Shown: piece by piece, positions 53,629-61,157 of the stretch
Layout of the letters: each line of letters starts with the position of its first letter
Numbering within the stretch: the first letter of the stretch is position 1
Position numbers and translations under genes: made by a program
DNA from: Streptomyces brevispora
Lineage (GTDB): Bacteria > Actinomycetota > Actinomycetes > Streptomycetales > Streptomycetaceae
Assembly (NCBI RefSeq): GCF_007829885.1
Contig: NZ_VIWW01000001.1
Coordinates: 5,022,001-5,086,000, forward strand
Direction of reading: 5' to 3'
DNA length: 64,000 nt
Notes under the pieces: model-generated
Seen by the model: the letters and a program-made list of their open reading frames with translations, nothing else
Database searches by the model: none
Told to the model about the DNA's origin: nothing

Positions 53629-54869
53629 TGCCGGTGCCCACAGTCCCGCCGCCCGCGACGGCGCCCCCCAAACCCACCTGGGAGCCCAAACAGCAGGAGC
53701 CCCCGTACCCGTGGCTGCGCCCGACCATCCGGATACGTCTCACGCTGCTGTACGGCGGCATGTTCCTGATCGCCGGCATCCTGTTGCTGTCGATCATCTA
53801 CATGCTGGCCGCGCAGGCCCTGCACGTGGGCAGCGAGCTGCCGTTCAAGATCGTCGACGGTCATGTCTCCAGTGAGGTGTGCAACCTGCTGGGGGAGGGC
53901 AGCACGCCGAACGCCGTCAACGCGGCGATGAACTCCTGCGTCAACCACCAGCGCCAGCAGGCGCTCGACACCCTCCTCAACCGGTCGCTGCTGGCCCTCG
54001 TGGGGCTGAGCGTCATCGCCTTCGCGTTCGGCTACGCGATGGCGGGGCGGGTGCTCTCGCCGCTGGGCCGGATCACCCGCATCGCCCGCCGGGTGGCCGG
54101 CACGGATCTGTCCAGGCGCATCGAGCTGGACGGTCCGGACGACGAGCTCAAGGAGCTCGCCGACACCTTCGACGACATGCTGGTCCGGCTGGAGCGGGCC
54201 TTCACCGCACAGCAGCGGTTCGTCGGGAACGCGTCGCACGAGCTGCGCACGCCCCTGGCGATCAACCGCACGCTGCTGGAGGTCCACCTCTCCGATCCGC
54301 AGGCGCCCCCGGAGCTCAAGCAGCTCGGCAAGACGCTGCTGGCCACCAACGAACGCAGTGAGCAGCTGGTCGAGGGCCTGCTGCTGCTCGCCCGCAGTGA
54401 CAACCAGATCGTCGAGCGCAAACCCGTCGACCTCGCCGAGGTCGCCTCGCGCGCCCTCGACCAGACGCGCGCCGAGGCCGAGGCCAAGGGCGTGGAGATG
54501 CGCGGCGAGCTGGCCCCGGCCGTGGTCCAGGGCAACGGCGTGCTGCTGGAGCGGATCGCGCTGAACCTCGTACAGAACGCGGTGCGCTACAACGTCCCGG
54601 GCAGCGGCTGGGTCGAGGTCACCACCGAGCTTCTGCCGGGCCAGGCCCTGCTCGTCGTCTCGAACACGGGTCCAGTGGTGCCCGGCTACGAGATCGACAA
54701 CCTCTTCGAGCCCTTCACACGGCTCCGTACGGAGCGGACGGGCAGCGACAAGGGGGTGGGGCTCGGCCTGTCGATCGCGCGGTCCGTCGCGCGCGCTCAC
54801 GGAGGCCGTATCATCGCGGAGCCCCGCGAGGGCGGTGGTCTTGTGATGCGCGTCTCACTTCCTGTCTGA
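53628..54869 (+). CDS. cutS: sensor histidine kinase CutS
   Basis: ATG 53628 overlaps the cutR stop and gives 413 residues. A Pro-rich cytoplasmic N-terminus leads to membrane helix 1 ('LLYGGMFLIAGILLLSIIYM'), then an extracytoplasmic loop of about 60 residues and helix 2 ('ALVGLSVIAFAFGYAMAG'). A HAMP domain, HisKA ('FVGNASHELRTPLAINRTLL') and ATPase domain ('LNLVQNAVRYN', 'GVGLGLSIARSVARAHGG') follow. The loop holds two cysteines, Cys85 and Cys104, that could form a disulfide switch. I recall a redox role proposed for the equivalent pair in S. coelicolor. Confidence 0.93.
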   Translation: MPVPTVPPPATAPPKPTWEPKQQEPPYPWLRPTIRIRLTLLYGGMFLIAGILLLSIIYMLAAQALHVGSELPFKIVDGHVSSEVCNLLGEGSTPNAVNAAMNSCVNHQRQQALDTLLNRSLLALVGLSVIAFAFGYAMAGRVLSPLGRITRIARRVAGTDLSRRIELDGPDDELKELADTFDDMLVRLERAFTAQQRFVGNASHELRTPLAINRTLLEVHLSDPQAPPELKQLGKTLLATNERSEQLVEGLLLLARSDNQIVERKPVDLAEVASRALDQTRAEAEAKGVEMRGELAPAVVQGNGVLLERIALNLVQNAVRYNVPGSGWVEVTTELLPGQALLVVSNTGPVVPGYEIDNLFEPFTRLRTERTGSDKGVGLGLSIARSVARAHGGRIIAEPREGGGLVMRVSLPV

Positions 54870-55272
54870 CAGGCCGGACGAAGCGATTCGCACGCGGATT
54901 ATTTTGTTCGCTTTGAGCGGAATTTTCGGGACCTGAACCCGGAAGATCCGTGTGTGATCGATCACAGGAGCGAATTTCGGGCCGTCCACGCTCCGTTATC
55001 AAGGCTCCCACCGGAAAACCGGCAAATTCGGGGTTTTCGGGGGCCATTATCACGGGAAGTACACGGGGTGGCGCCTGCGAACGACGCCGCCGGGACCGTG
55101 TACGGTCCCCATCGCCACCCAAGCTGATCGCTCCAGAGCGGTCCTTTTGGGTGTCGATTGAGTAACAGACCTTGATGTGAGGCAAAATCTCCGCCTCGGG
55201 TCGGGCACAAGTCCGGCCTCTCACGCGTTACGAGCGCTGAGACACCGCAGACACCCAGAGGGGGAGAGCGAC
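54870..55272. other. intergenic region between cutS and DUF4193
   Basis: The 403 bases contain the palindrome at 54953-54966 and repeated GAATTTTCGGG-like strings at about 54920 and 54971. No gene is supported. The promoter of the abundant DUF4193 protein should be near the right end. Confidence 0.5.
54953..54966. promoter_or_regulatory. perfect palindrome TGTGATCGATCACA
   Basis: A 14-base perfect dyad lies about 310 bases before the DUF4193 start and 84 bases after the cutS stop. It resembles half-sites of CRP-family regulators, but the spacer is 4 rather than 6 bases. Confidence 0.4.
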
Positions 55273-55569
55273 ATGGCAACGGATTACGACACCCCACGAA
55301 AGACCGACGACGACGTCGATCAGGACAGCCTTGAAGAGCTCAAGGCTCGTCGGAGCGACAAGACGGCCTCGGCCGTCGATGTCGACGAATTCGACGCGGC
55401 AGAAGGACTGGAGCTGCCCGGCGCAGACCTGTCCAACGAAGAGCTGGCCGTAAGGGTCCTGCCCAAGCAGGCCGACGAATTCACGTGCATGAGCTGCTTC
55501 CTCGTGCACCACCGCAGTCAGCTGGCCCGCGAGAAGAACGGCCAGCCGATCTGCCGCGACTGCGACTGA
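55273..55569 (+). CDS. DUF4193 family protein
   Basis: ATG 55273 with GGGGGAGAG upstream gives 98 residues. It is conserved in actinobacteria. The N-terminal half is acidic and probably flexible ('DDDVDQDSLEELKARRSD'). The C-terminal end has a Cys4-type metal motif 'FTCMSCFLVHHRSQLAREKN' with 'QPICRDCD'. This resembles a zinc ribbon that could bind RNA polymerase or RNA. Function is unknown. The next gene starts 13 bases after its stop. Confidence 0.88.
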   Translation: MATDYDTPRKTDDDVDQDSLEELKARRSDKTASAVDVDEFDAAEGLELPGADLSNEELAVRVLPKQADEFTCMSCFLVHHRSQLAREKNGQPICRDCD

Positions 55570-55582
55570 GGTCCGGTCGGCC

Positions 55583-56581
55583 GTGGCAGGGGACACACCG
55601 TTCCGGAAGCGGCGTCTCCGGCGCAAGCAGTCGTCGGAGGCGCATCAGGGCGGTAACGGCCCGGCAGAAGGCGTAGCAGCGTCTGCCGAGCCGTCCGCCC
55701 CGCCACCCTCGCCGGGCGGACAGGACGAGGGGCGAGGCCGGCCGGTCTCGCTCGAAGCAGCCGAAGCAGCTGCAGAAGTCGACACGGCCGACAGGGCCGA
55801 ACAGGTCGACAGGACGGAGCCCGTGACCGGGGCAGGCCGTCTGAACTCAGTGAAACGGGGCGTACGCAAGGGCGGGGAGAGCGCCAGGGCGGCGATCGGT
55901 CATATCGCCGACCTGATCATCGATATCGCTCCCCGCGTCCCTGTGCGCGACCTCGCCACCTTGCGCAAGCAGTTCCCGGACCTCGGGCCCGAGGAACTGG
56001 CCGACCGGCTCATCGCCGGTGCCGGCAAGGCCACCGCCGCCGTCGGCGCCGGAATCGGCGCGGCGGCCATGATGCCCGTACCGCCCGCCATGCTCGCCGA
56101 GCTGGCCACGGAGATCACCGGTGTGGCCGCGATCGAGCTGAAGCTCGTCGCCGAGCTGCACGAGGTGTACGGACGACGCCCGCCGGGCGGCATCGGCCAG
56201 CGCTCCACCGCCTACCTCACCTCCTGGACCCAGGAGCGCGGCATCGACGTCACGCATCCCATGACGGTCGATGCGGCACTCGGTGGCCGGATGAAGCGCG
56301 AGCTGCGCCAGCAGATCATGAAGCGCACCGTGCGCGATCTGCCGAATCTGATTCCGTTCATGATCGGTGCCACGGTCGGCGCGATGATGAACCGGCGCGA
56401 TACCAGGAAACTTGCCGAACGGGTCAGGAAGGATCTGCGGAAGCGGCAGGTCCCCTGGGACCGGCTGCCGGAGCTGCCGCCGCTGGAACCGTCCGCGCTC
56501 CCGTACGAAGCCCTACCCGAGAACCCGAAGCACCGGAACGCGAAGCACCGGAACCCGAAGGACCAGCGCCCGAAGGGCTAG
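55583..56581 (+). CDS. hypothetical protein, conserved in Streptomyces
   Basis: GTG 55583 gives 332 residues. Residues 1-85 are low-complexity and charged. The middle (about 100-280) is helical with small-residue stretches ('AGAGKATAAVGAGIGAAAMM', 'LIPFMIGATVGAMMNRRDT') that might lie in or on a membrane. The C-terminus ends in a short basic repeat 'KHRNAKHRNPK'. I do not recognise a family with known function. It follows DUF4193 closely and probably shares its transcript. Convergent with a DUF3093 gene, with a weak GC hairpin at 56581-56622. Confidence 0.7.
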   Translation: MAGDTPFRKRRLRRKQSSEAHQGGNGPAEGVAASAEPSAPPPSPGGQDEGRGRPVSLEAAEAAAEVDTADRAEQVDRTEPVTGAGRLNSVKRGVRKGGESARAAIGHIADLIIDIAPRVPVRDLATLRKQFPDLGPEELADRLIAGAGKATAAVGAGIGAAAMMPVPPAMLAELATEITGVAAIELKLVAELHEVYGRRPPGGIGQRSTAYLTSWTQERGIDVTHPMTVDAALGGRMKRELRQQIMKRTVRDLPNLIPFMIGATVGAMMNRRDTRKLAERVRKDLRKRQVPWDRLPELPPLEPSALPYEALPENPKHRNAKHRNPKDQRPKG

Positions 56582-56622
56582 CGGGGGCGTCCATGCGCCC
56601 TGTGGGCCGACCGGGCCCCCGC
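56581..56622. terminator. weak hairpin between convergent genes
   Basis: GCGGGGGC (56581-56588) and GCCCCCGC (56615-56622) can pair, with a 26-base loop that may hold an inner stem. Confidence 0.35.
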
Positions 56623-56640
56623 AGGCCTCCAGTACCCTTC

Positions 56641-57099
56641 CTAGGCCCCGACGGCCGCCTTCAGCGCCGCCGCCAGCGCCTGCGGCTCCCGCGTCGACAG
56701 ATAGACGTACGGAGTCGGGTCCTGCGGGTCCGTGATCTCCACCCGCACGGCCGTCGGGATATAGCTGCGCAGCAGCATGAAGGCCCGGGTGTCCGCCTTG
56801 TACGAGCGCCAGGCGCGCGCCTCCTCGGCGTCCAGCACCTCGGCCTCGCCGAGCGCCGAGACCGGGATCCGCGCGTCACCCGCCACCAGGGCGTCGCCCA
56901 CCACCCGGATCCGGGCGGAGCCGTACGAGCTCACCACCACCGCCGCCGCGGCCGTGCCGCCCACCAGGCCGGCGAGCAGCGGCAGGGTGCCCAGCGGCAG
57001 CAGCATCAGCGCGCACGCGATGCCGAGGAGGAACGAGATCAGCCACCACGAACGGGGTGCGGTGAGGCGTTCGTCGAATGGCGGGGTGGAAGGCTGCAT
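56641..57099 (-). CDS. DUF3093 membrane protein
   Basis: This 152-residue protein has two adjacent membrane helices in residues 17-58 ('WWLISFLLGIACALMLLPLG' and 'LPLLAGLVGGTAAAAVVVSS'). A C-terminal domain follows: 'DALVAGDARIPVSALGEAEV', 'KADTRAFMLLRSYIPTAVRV', 'YVYLSTREPQALAAALKAAV'. That part has the look of a PH-like fold facing the cytoplasm. The family is DUF3093, of unknown role, conserved beside dut in actinobacteria. It is divergent from the thioesterase gene by 58 bases. Confidence 0.82.
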   Translation of the reverse strand: MQPSTPPFDERLTAPRSWWLISFLLGIACALMLLPLGTLPLLAGLVGGTAAAAVVVSSYGSARIRVVGDALVAGDARIPVSALGEAEVLDAEEARAWRSYKADTRAFMLLRSYIPTAVRVEITDPQDPTPYVYLSTREPQALAAALKAAVGA

Positions 57100-57157
57100 G
57101 AGCCCAAGCTTGGCACGGCGCGACCTGCGGGTACCCGCGCGGGTAAGGTCTGCGGCT

Positions 57158-57742
57158 GTGAGTGGAACATCTGCGGCTCTGAAGCCCCCGGCCGACGCGG
57201 TGAAACCGGTCCGGCATCCCGACGCGCCGGCCCCCGGTGAGCTCCTCGGCGCGCATTACGAACACTGTTTCGGCTGCGGTGGGGGACAGCCGCACGGGCT
57301 GCACCTCCAGGCGCGGGCCGGCGAGGGTGTCGGGGTCACCGCCGAGTTCACCGTGCAGGCCGCCCACCAGGGCGCCCCGGGGCTGGCGCACGGCGGGGTA
57401 CTGGCCACCGCACTCGACGAGACGCTCGGCTCGCTGAACTGGCTGCTGCGGGTGATCGCGGTGACCGGACGGCTGGAGACCGACTTCGTCCGCCCCGTGC
57501 CGGTCGACACGGTGCTGTTCCTCGACGCCGAGATCACCGCCGTGCACGGCCGGAAGATCTACTCCAGGGCCACCGGCCGGATCGGCGGCCCGGACGGGCC
57601 GGTGGCGGTCCGGGCCGAGGCCCTCTTCATCGAGGTCAAGGTCGACCACTTCATCGAGAACGGCCGCCCGGCCGAGATCCGGGCGGCGATGGCCGACCCG
57701 GACCAGGCCAAGCGCGTCCGTGCCTTCGAGGTGAACCCCTGA
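57158..57742 (+). CDS. PaaI-type hotdog thioesterase
   Basis: GTG 57158 gives 194 residues. The hotdog domain has 'HYEHCFGCGGGQPHGLHLQA' and the helix start 'GAPGLAHGGVLATALDETLG', which contains the usual HGG and acidic catalytic positions, and then 'LETDFVRPVPVDTVLFLDAE'. It should hydrolyse an acyl-CoA thioester in the cytoplasm. The substrate is unknown. The stop overlaps the dut start (TGATG at 57740-57744), giving an operon with dut and the DUF3710 gene. Confidence 0.87.
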   Translation: MSGTSAALKPPADAVKPVRHPDAPAPGELLGAHYEHCFGCGGGQPHGLHLQARAGEGVGVTAEFTVQAAHQGAPGLAHGGVLATALDETLGSLNWLLRVIAVTGRLETDFVRPVPVDTVLFLDAEITAVHGRKIYSRATGRIGGPDGPVAVRAEALFIEVKVDHFIENGRPAEIRAAMADPDQAKRVRAFEVNP

Positions 57743-58275
57743 TGCGCCATCCCGTGGACGTGCTGATCCGCAGGACCGACCCGGACGTGCCGATTCCGGC
57801 GTACGGGCACCCGGGGGACGCCGGAGCCGATCTGGTGACTACCGAGGCTGTCGAGCTGGCACCGGGCGAGCGGGCCGTGCTGCCCACGGGGGTTTCGATC
57901 GCCCTGCCCGACGGGTACGCCGCGTTCGTGCACCCCCGATCCGGCATCGCCGCGCGCTGCGGAGTCGCGCTGGTGAATGCCCCGGGGACGGTTGATGCCG
58001 GGTACCGTGGAGAGATCAAGGTGATCGTCATCAATCTCGATCCGCGCGAGTCCGTGCGGTTCGAGCGGTTCGACCGTATTGCTCAACTGGTCGTGCAGCA
58101 GGTCGAGAAGGTGCGCTTCCACGAAGTGTCGGAGCTTCCCGGTTCGGCGCGGGCCGAAGGGGGCTTCGGGTCCACCGGCGGTCATGCCGCCGTTGATGTT
58201 GATGGCGTCCGGGGCGGGGTTCCCCGGGACGGGAACAGCTACGCTTCGGTCGAATCCGACCGGGAAGGACAGTGA
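57742..58275 (+). CDS. dut: dUTP diphosphatase
   Basis: This 177-residue trimeric dUTPase converts dUTP to dUMP. All five motifs are seen: 'HPGDAGADLVT', 'HPRSGIAARCGV', 'NAPGTVDAGYRGEIKV', 'RFDRIAQLVVQQVE' and the arginine/glycine-finger 'GGFGSTGGHA'. The Tyr and Asp of motif 3 contact the uracil and sugar. The C-terminus carries about 25 residues beyond motif 5 ('DVDGVRGGVPRDGNSYASVE'), which is longer than most. The DUF3710 gene begins one base after the stop. Confidence 0.95.
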   Translation: MRHPVDVLIRRTDPDVPIPAYGHPGDAGADLVTTEAVELAPGERAVLPTGVSIALPDGYAAFVHPRSGIAARCGVALVNAPGTVDAGYRGEIKVIVINLDPRESVRFERFDRIAQLVVQQVEKVRFHEVSELPGSARAEGGFGSTGGHAAVDVDGVRGGVPRDGNSYASVESDREGQ

Positions 58276-58276
58276 C

Positions 58277-59050
58277 GTGTTCGGACGTCGCAAGAACAGT
58301 GGTTCCGCCGATGACACGGCGGACGAAGCGCGCGAGGCCGAGCAGGTCGCCGACGGGCTCGATGACGCCGATGCCGCCGAGGGCGGATCGCGTCGGATGA
58401 ACCTTCCGCCGGCACCGCGGCCGGACGGGCCGTGGGACATCGACGAGGTCTCCCAGCCCGGCGAGGGCCGGGTCGACCTGGGCGGCATCTTCGTGCCCGG
58501 TGTCGAGGGCATGGAGCTGCGTGTCGAGGTCGCCGGTGACGCGATCGTCGCCGCCACCGTCGTGCTGCGCGACAGCGCGATCCAGCTGCAGGCCTTCGCC
58601 GCCCCCAAGAAGGAGGGCATCTGGGGCGAGGTCCGCGACGAGATCGCCTCCGGCATCACCCAGCAGGGCGGGATCATCGACGAGCTCGAGGGCCCGCTGG
58701 GCTGGGAGCTGCGCGCGCAGGTCCCCGTACAGCTTCCCGACGGGGCGAACGGCGTGCAGCTGGTCCGCTTCGTCGGCATCGACGGCCCGCGCTGGTTCCT
58801 GCGCGGTGTGATCTCCGGCCAGGGCGCCGTGCAGCCGGAGGCCGCCGGTCTGCTGGAGACGGTCTTCCGGGACACCGTGGTGGTCCGCGGCGACGGCCCG
58901 ATGGCCCCGCGCGACCCGATCGTCCTCAAGCTCCCCAACGACGCCCAGATGGTGCCCGAGGGTGTTCAGCAGGAGGAGCAGGAGGGCTCGAAGTTCTCCG
59001 GCGGCATGGGCCAGCTCCAGCGCGGCCCCGAGATCACCGAGGTGCGCTGA
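58277..59050 (+). CDS. DUF3710 family protein
   Basis: GTG 58277 follows GGAAGGA and gives 257 residues. After a charged, flexible first 45 residues it has 'GPWDIDEVSQPGEGRVDLGG' and 'LQAFAAPKKEGIWGEVRDEI', then 'VRFVGIDGPRWFLRGVISGQ' and 'PMAPRDPIVLKLPNDAQMVP'. These are signatures of DUF3710, conserved next to dut in actinobacteria. No enzyme motif or membrane helix is found. The function is unknown. Strong hairpins follow. Confidence 0.85.
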   Translation: MFGRRKNSGSADDTADEAREAEQVADGLDDADAAEGGSRRMNLPPAPRPDGPWDIDEVSQPGEGRVDLGGIFVPGVEGMELRVEVAGDAIVAATVVLRDSAIQLQAFAAPKKEGIWGEVRDEIASGITQQGGIIDELEGPLGWELRAQVPVQLPDGANGVQLVRFVGIDGPRWFLRGVISGQGAVQPEAAGLLETVFRDTVVVRGDGPMAPRDPIVLKLPNDAQMVPEGVQQEEQEGSKFSGGMGQLQRGPEITEVR

Positions 59051-59070
59051 CCCCGCATCCGTAAGCAACG

Positions 59071-59112
59071 GCCGGTGGGCCGTATCCCCTCACGGGGGTA
59101 CGGCCCACCGGC
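59071..59112 (+). terminator. very stable hairpin after the DUF3710 gene
   Basis: Perfect 14-base arms at 59071-59084 and 59099-59112 continue, after single mismatches, into an inner CCCC/GGGG stem. It ends the dut operon. Confidence 0.85.
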
Positions 59113-59126
59113 TTCTGCGTTTCTGC

Positions 59127-59170
59127 GGCTACGGCCCCGACCGCCACCGAGGGCGGGCGGGGCCGTAGCC
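59127..59170 (+). promoter_or_regulatory. second stable hairpin upstream of the kdp operon
   Basis: GGCTACGGCCCCG (59127-59139) and CGGGGCCGTAGCC (59158-59170) are perfect 13-base arms with a further inner stem. It begins 14 bases after the first hairpin. It could be a terminator for the opposite direction or a leader element for kdp. Confidence 0.5.
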
Positions 59171-59315
59171 GTATGGAGCGCGTATCGGGCACGTACAGGC
59201 GCCGTCAAGGGCCGGCCCTTCCTCGTATGGAAGCCATCAACGCTGGTCAAAGCGGTGGCAGCGGCGGGTTTGCTCATGGAGTCCGAGAAATCCGCACCTC
59301 ATCCAGGAGCACTCG

Positions 59316-59399
59316 ATGGCCGACATGGCCTTCGTCGTCACCACGATCGCGGTCTTCGCGCTGGTGGCACTCATCGCCAAGGGGGTGACGAAGCTGTGA
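59316..59399 (+). CDS. 27-residue membrane peptide before kdpF
   Basis: ATG 59316 follows AGGAG with seven-base spacing. It encodes 27 residues: 'MADMAFVVTTIAVFALVALI' followed by 'AKGVTKL'. This is a single membrane helix with a short basic end. Its stop overlaps the GTG of kdpF (GTGA at 59396-59399), so it is co-translated with the potassium pump. It resembles KdpF in size and form and may be a second small stabilising subunit. That role is inference. It is too short for most gene callers. Confidence 0.75.
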   Translation: MADMAFVVTTIAVFALVALIAKGVTKL

Positions 59400-59485
59400 C
59401 CGCCGAAAATGTGGTCGGCCTCGTCGTGGCCGTCGCCCTGCTGGGCTATCTCGTCCTCGCCCTTCTGTACCCGGAGAGGTTCTGA
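59396..59485 (+). CDS. kdpF: K+-transporting ATPase small subunit KdpF
   Basis: GTG 59396 gives 29 residues: 'TAENVVGLVVAVALLGYLVL' and 'ALLYPERF'. The single helix and the '(L)YPE(R/K)F' end are diagnostic of KdpF, which stabilises the KdpFABC complex in the membrane. It overlaps the previous small gene and lies 7 bases before kdpA. Expression of kdp operons is normally induced by low K+ through KdpDE, which are not in this window. Confidence 0.93.
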   Translation: MTAENVVGLVVAVALLGYLVLALLYPERF

Positions 59486-59492
59486 GCCCGAT

Positions 59493-61157
59493 ATGAGCCC
59501 CGTCCTCGCAGGTGTGTTCCAGGTACTCGCGCTCGTCGTGGCGCTGGGCCTGGCGTACCGCCCGCTCGGTGACCACATGGCCCGTGTGTACACCTCGCCC
59601 CGGCATCTGCGGGCCGAGAAGTGGATATACAAGGCCATCGGCGCCGATCCGAACACGCAGATGCGCTGGCCCGCCTATCTCCGTGGTGTCCTGGCCTTCT
59701 CCGCCGTGAGCGTCCTGTTCCTGTATCTGCTGCAGCGGCTCCAGGGCTCGCTGCCCGGCTCCCTCGGCTTCGCCTCGATCGACCCCGACCAGGCGTTCAA
59801 CACCGCGGCGTCGTTCGTCGCCAACACCAACTGGCAGTCGTACTCCGGCGAACAGGCCATGGGCCATGTCGTGCAGACCGGCGGCCTCGCGGTGCAGAAC
59901 TTCGTCTCGGCCGCCGTCGGCATCGCCGTCGCGGTGGCGCTGGTACGGGGCCTCGCCGCCACCCGCACCGGTGAACTCGGCAACTTCTGGTCCGACCTGG
60001 TGCGCGGCACCGTACGGATCCTCCTTCCGATCTCGGTGATCGGCGCGCTCGTGCTGGTCGCCTGCGGGGCGATACAGAACTTCTCCGGCATCCACTCCGT
60101 GGGCCAGTTCCTGGGCGGCTCGCAGCAGTGGAACGGCGGCGCGGTCGCCTCCCAGGAAGTGATCAAGGTGCTGGGCACCAATGGCGGCGGATACTTCAAC
60201 GCCAACTCGGCCCACCCCTTCGAGAACCCCAACGGACTCTCCAACCTCTTCGAGATCTTCCTGATCCTCGTCATCCCGTTCGCGCTGACCCGCACCTTCG
60301 GCCGGATGGTCGGCTCGCTCAAGCAGGGCTACGCGATCCTCGCCGCCATGGGCGTCATCTGGCTCGGCTTCACCGCGCTGATGATGTGGACCGAATTCGC
60401 CCACCACGGGCCCGCGTTCGACATCGCGGGCGGGGCCATGGAGGGCAAGGAGAATCGTTTCGGGGTCGGCGGCTCGTCCATCTTCGCGGTGGCCACCACG
60501 CTCACCTCGACCGGCGCGGTGAACTCCTTCCACTCCTCGTTCACCGGCTTCGGCGGCGGCATCACGATGCTCGGCATGCAACTCGGCGAGATCGCGCCCG
60601 GCGGCACCGGATCCGGTCTCTACGGGATGCTGATGATGGCGATCATCGCGGTGTTCATCGCCGGCCTGATGGTCGGCCGTACGCCCGAGTACCTCGGCAA
60701 GAAGATCGGCACCCGGCAGATCAAGCTCGCGGCCTGCTACATCCTGATCACCCCGGCGCTGGTGCTCTGCTTCACCGGCGTCGCGATGGCCCTGCCCACC
60801 CCCGGCGACTCGATGACCAACTCCGGGGCGCACGGCTTCTCCGAGATCCTCTACGCCTACACCTCGGGCGCCAACAACAACGGTTCGGCCTTCGCCGGAC
60901 TGGCCGCGGACACCCAGTGGTTCAACACCACGATCGGCCTGGCGATGCTGCTGGGCCGGTTCCTGCCCATGGTGTTCGTCCTCGCCCTGGCCGGCTCGTT
61001 CGCCGAGCAGCGGCCCGTACCGGCGACCGTCGGCACGCTCGGCACGCACAAACCGCTCTTCAGCGGACTGCTGGTCGCCACCGTCATGATCGTCGCCGGT
61101 CTGACCTACTTCCCGGCCCTGGCTCTGGGGCCGCTGGCCGAGGGGCTGGCGTCATGA
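59493..61157 (+). CDS. kdpA: K+-transporting ATPase channel subunit KdpA
   Basis: This 554-residue protein contains the K+ selectivity filter in four M1PM2-like repeats. Conserved elements are 'FNTAASFVANTNWQSYSGEQ', 'KVLGTNGGGYFNANSAHPFE', 'FAVATTLTSTGAVNSFHSSF' and 'EILYAYTSGANNNGSAFAGL'. There are ten membrane segments. It binds K+ from outside and passes it to KdpB. The stop overlaps kdpB (ATGA at 61154-61157). The length is normal. Confidence 0.96.
   Translation: MSPVLAGVFQVLALVVALGLAYRPLGDHMARVYTSPRHLRAEKWIYKAIGADPNTQMRWPAYLRGVLAFSAVSVLFLYLLQRLQGSLPGSLGFASIDPDQAFNTAASFVANTNWQSYSGEQAMGHVVQTGGLAVQNFVSAAVGIAVAVALVRGLAATRTGELGNFWSDLVRGTVRILLPISVIGALVLVACGAIQNFSGIHSVGQFLGGSQQWNGGAVASQEVIKVLGTNGGGYFNANSAHPFENPNGLSNLFEIFLILVIPFALTRTFGRMVGSLKQGYAILAAMGVIWLGFTALMMWTEFAHHGPAFDIAGGAMEGKENRFGVGGSSIFAVATTLTSTGAVNSFHSSFTGFGGGITMLGMQLGEIAPGGTGSGLYGMLMMAIIAVFIAGLMVGRTPEYLGKKIGTRQIKLAACYILITPALVLCFTGVAMALPTPGDSMTNSGAHGFSEILYAYTSGANNNGSAFAGLAADTQWFNTTIGLAMLLGRFLPMVFVLALAGSFAEQRPVPATVGTLGTHKPLFSGLLVATVMIVAGLTYFPALALGPLAEGLAS

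Noticed and set aside
54953..54966. CRP binding site
   Set aside because: The half-sites fit, but the 4-base spacer does not match the 6-base spacer of CRP-family sites, so I kept it only as an unassigned palindrome.
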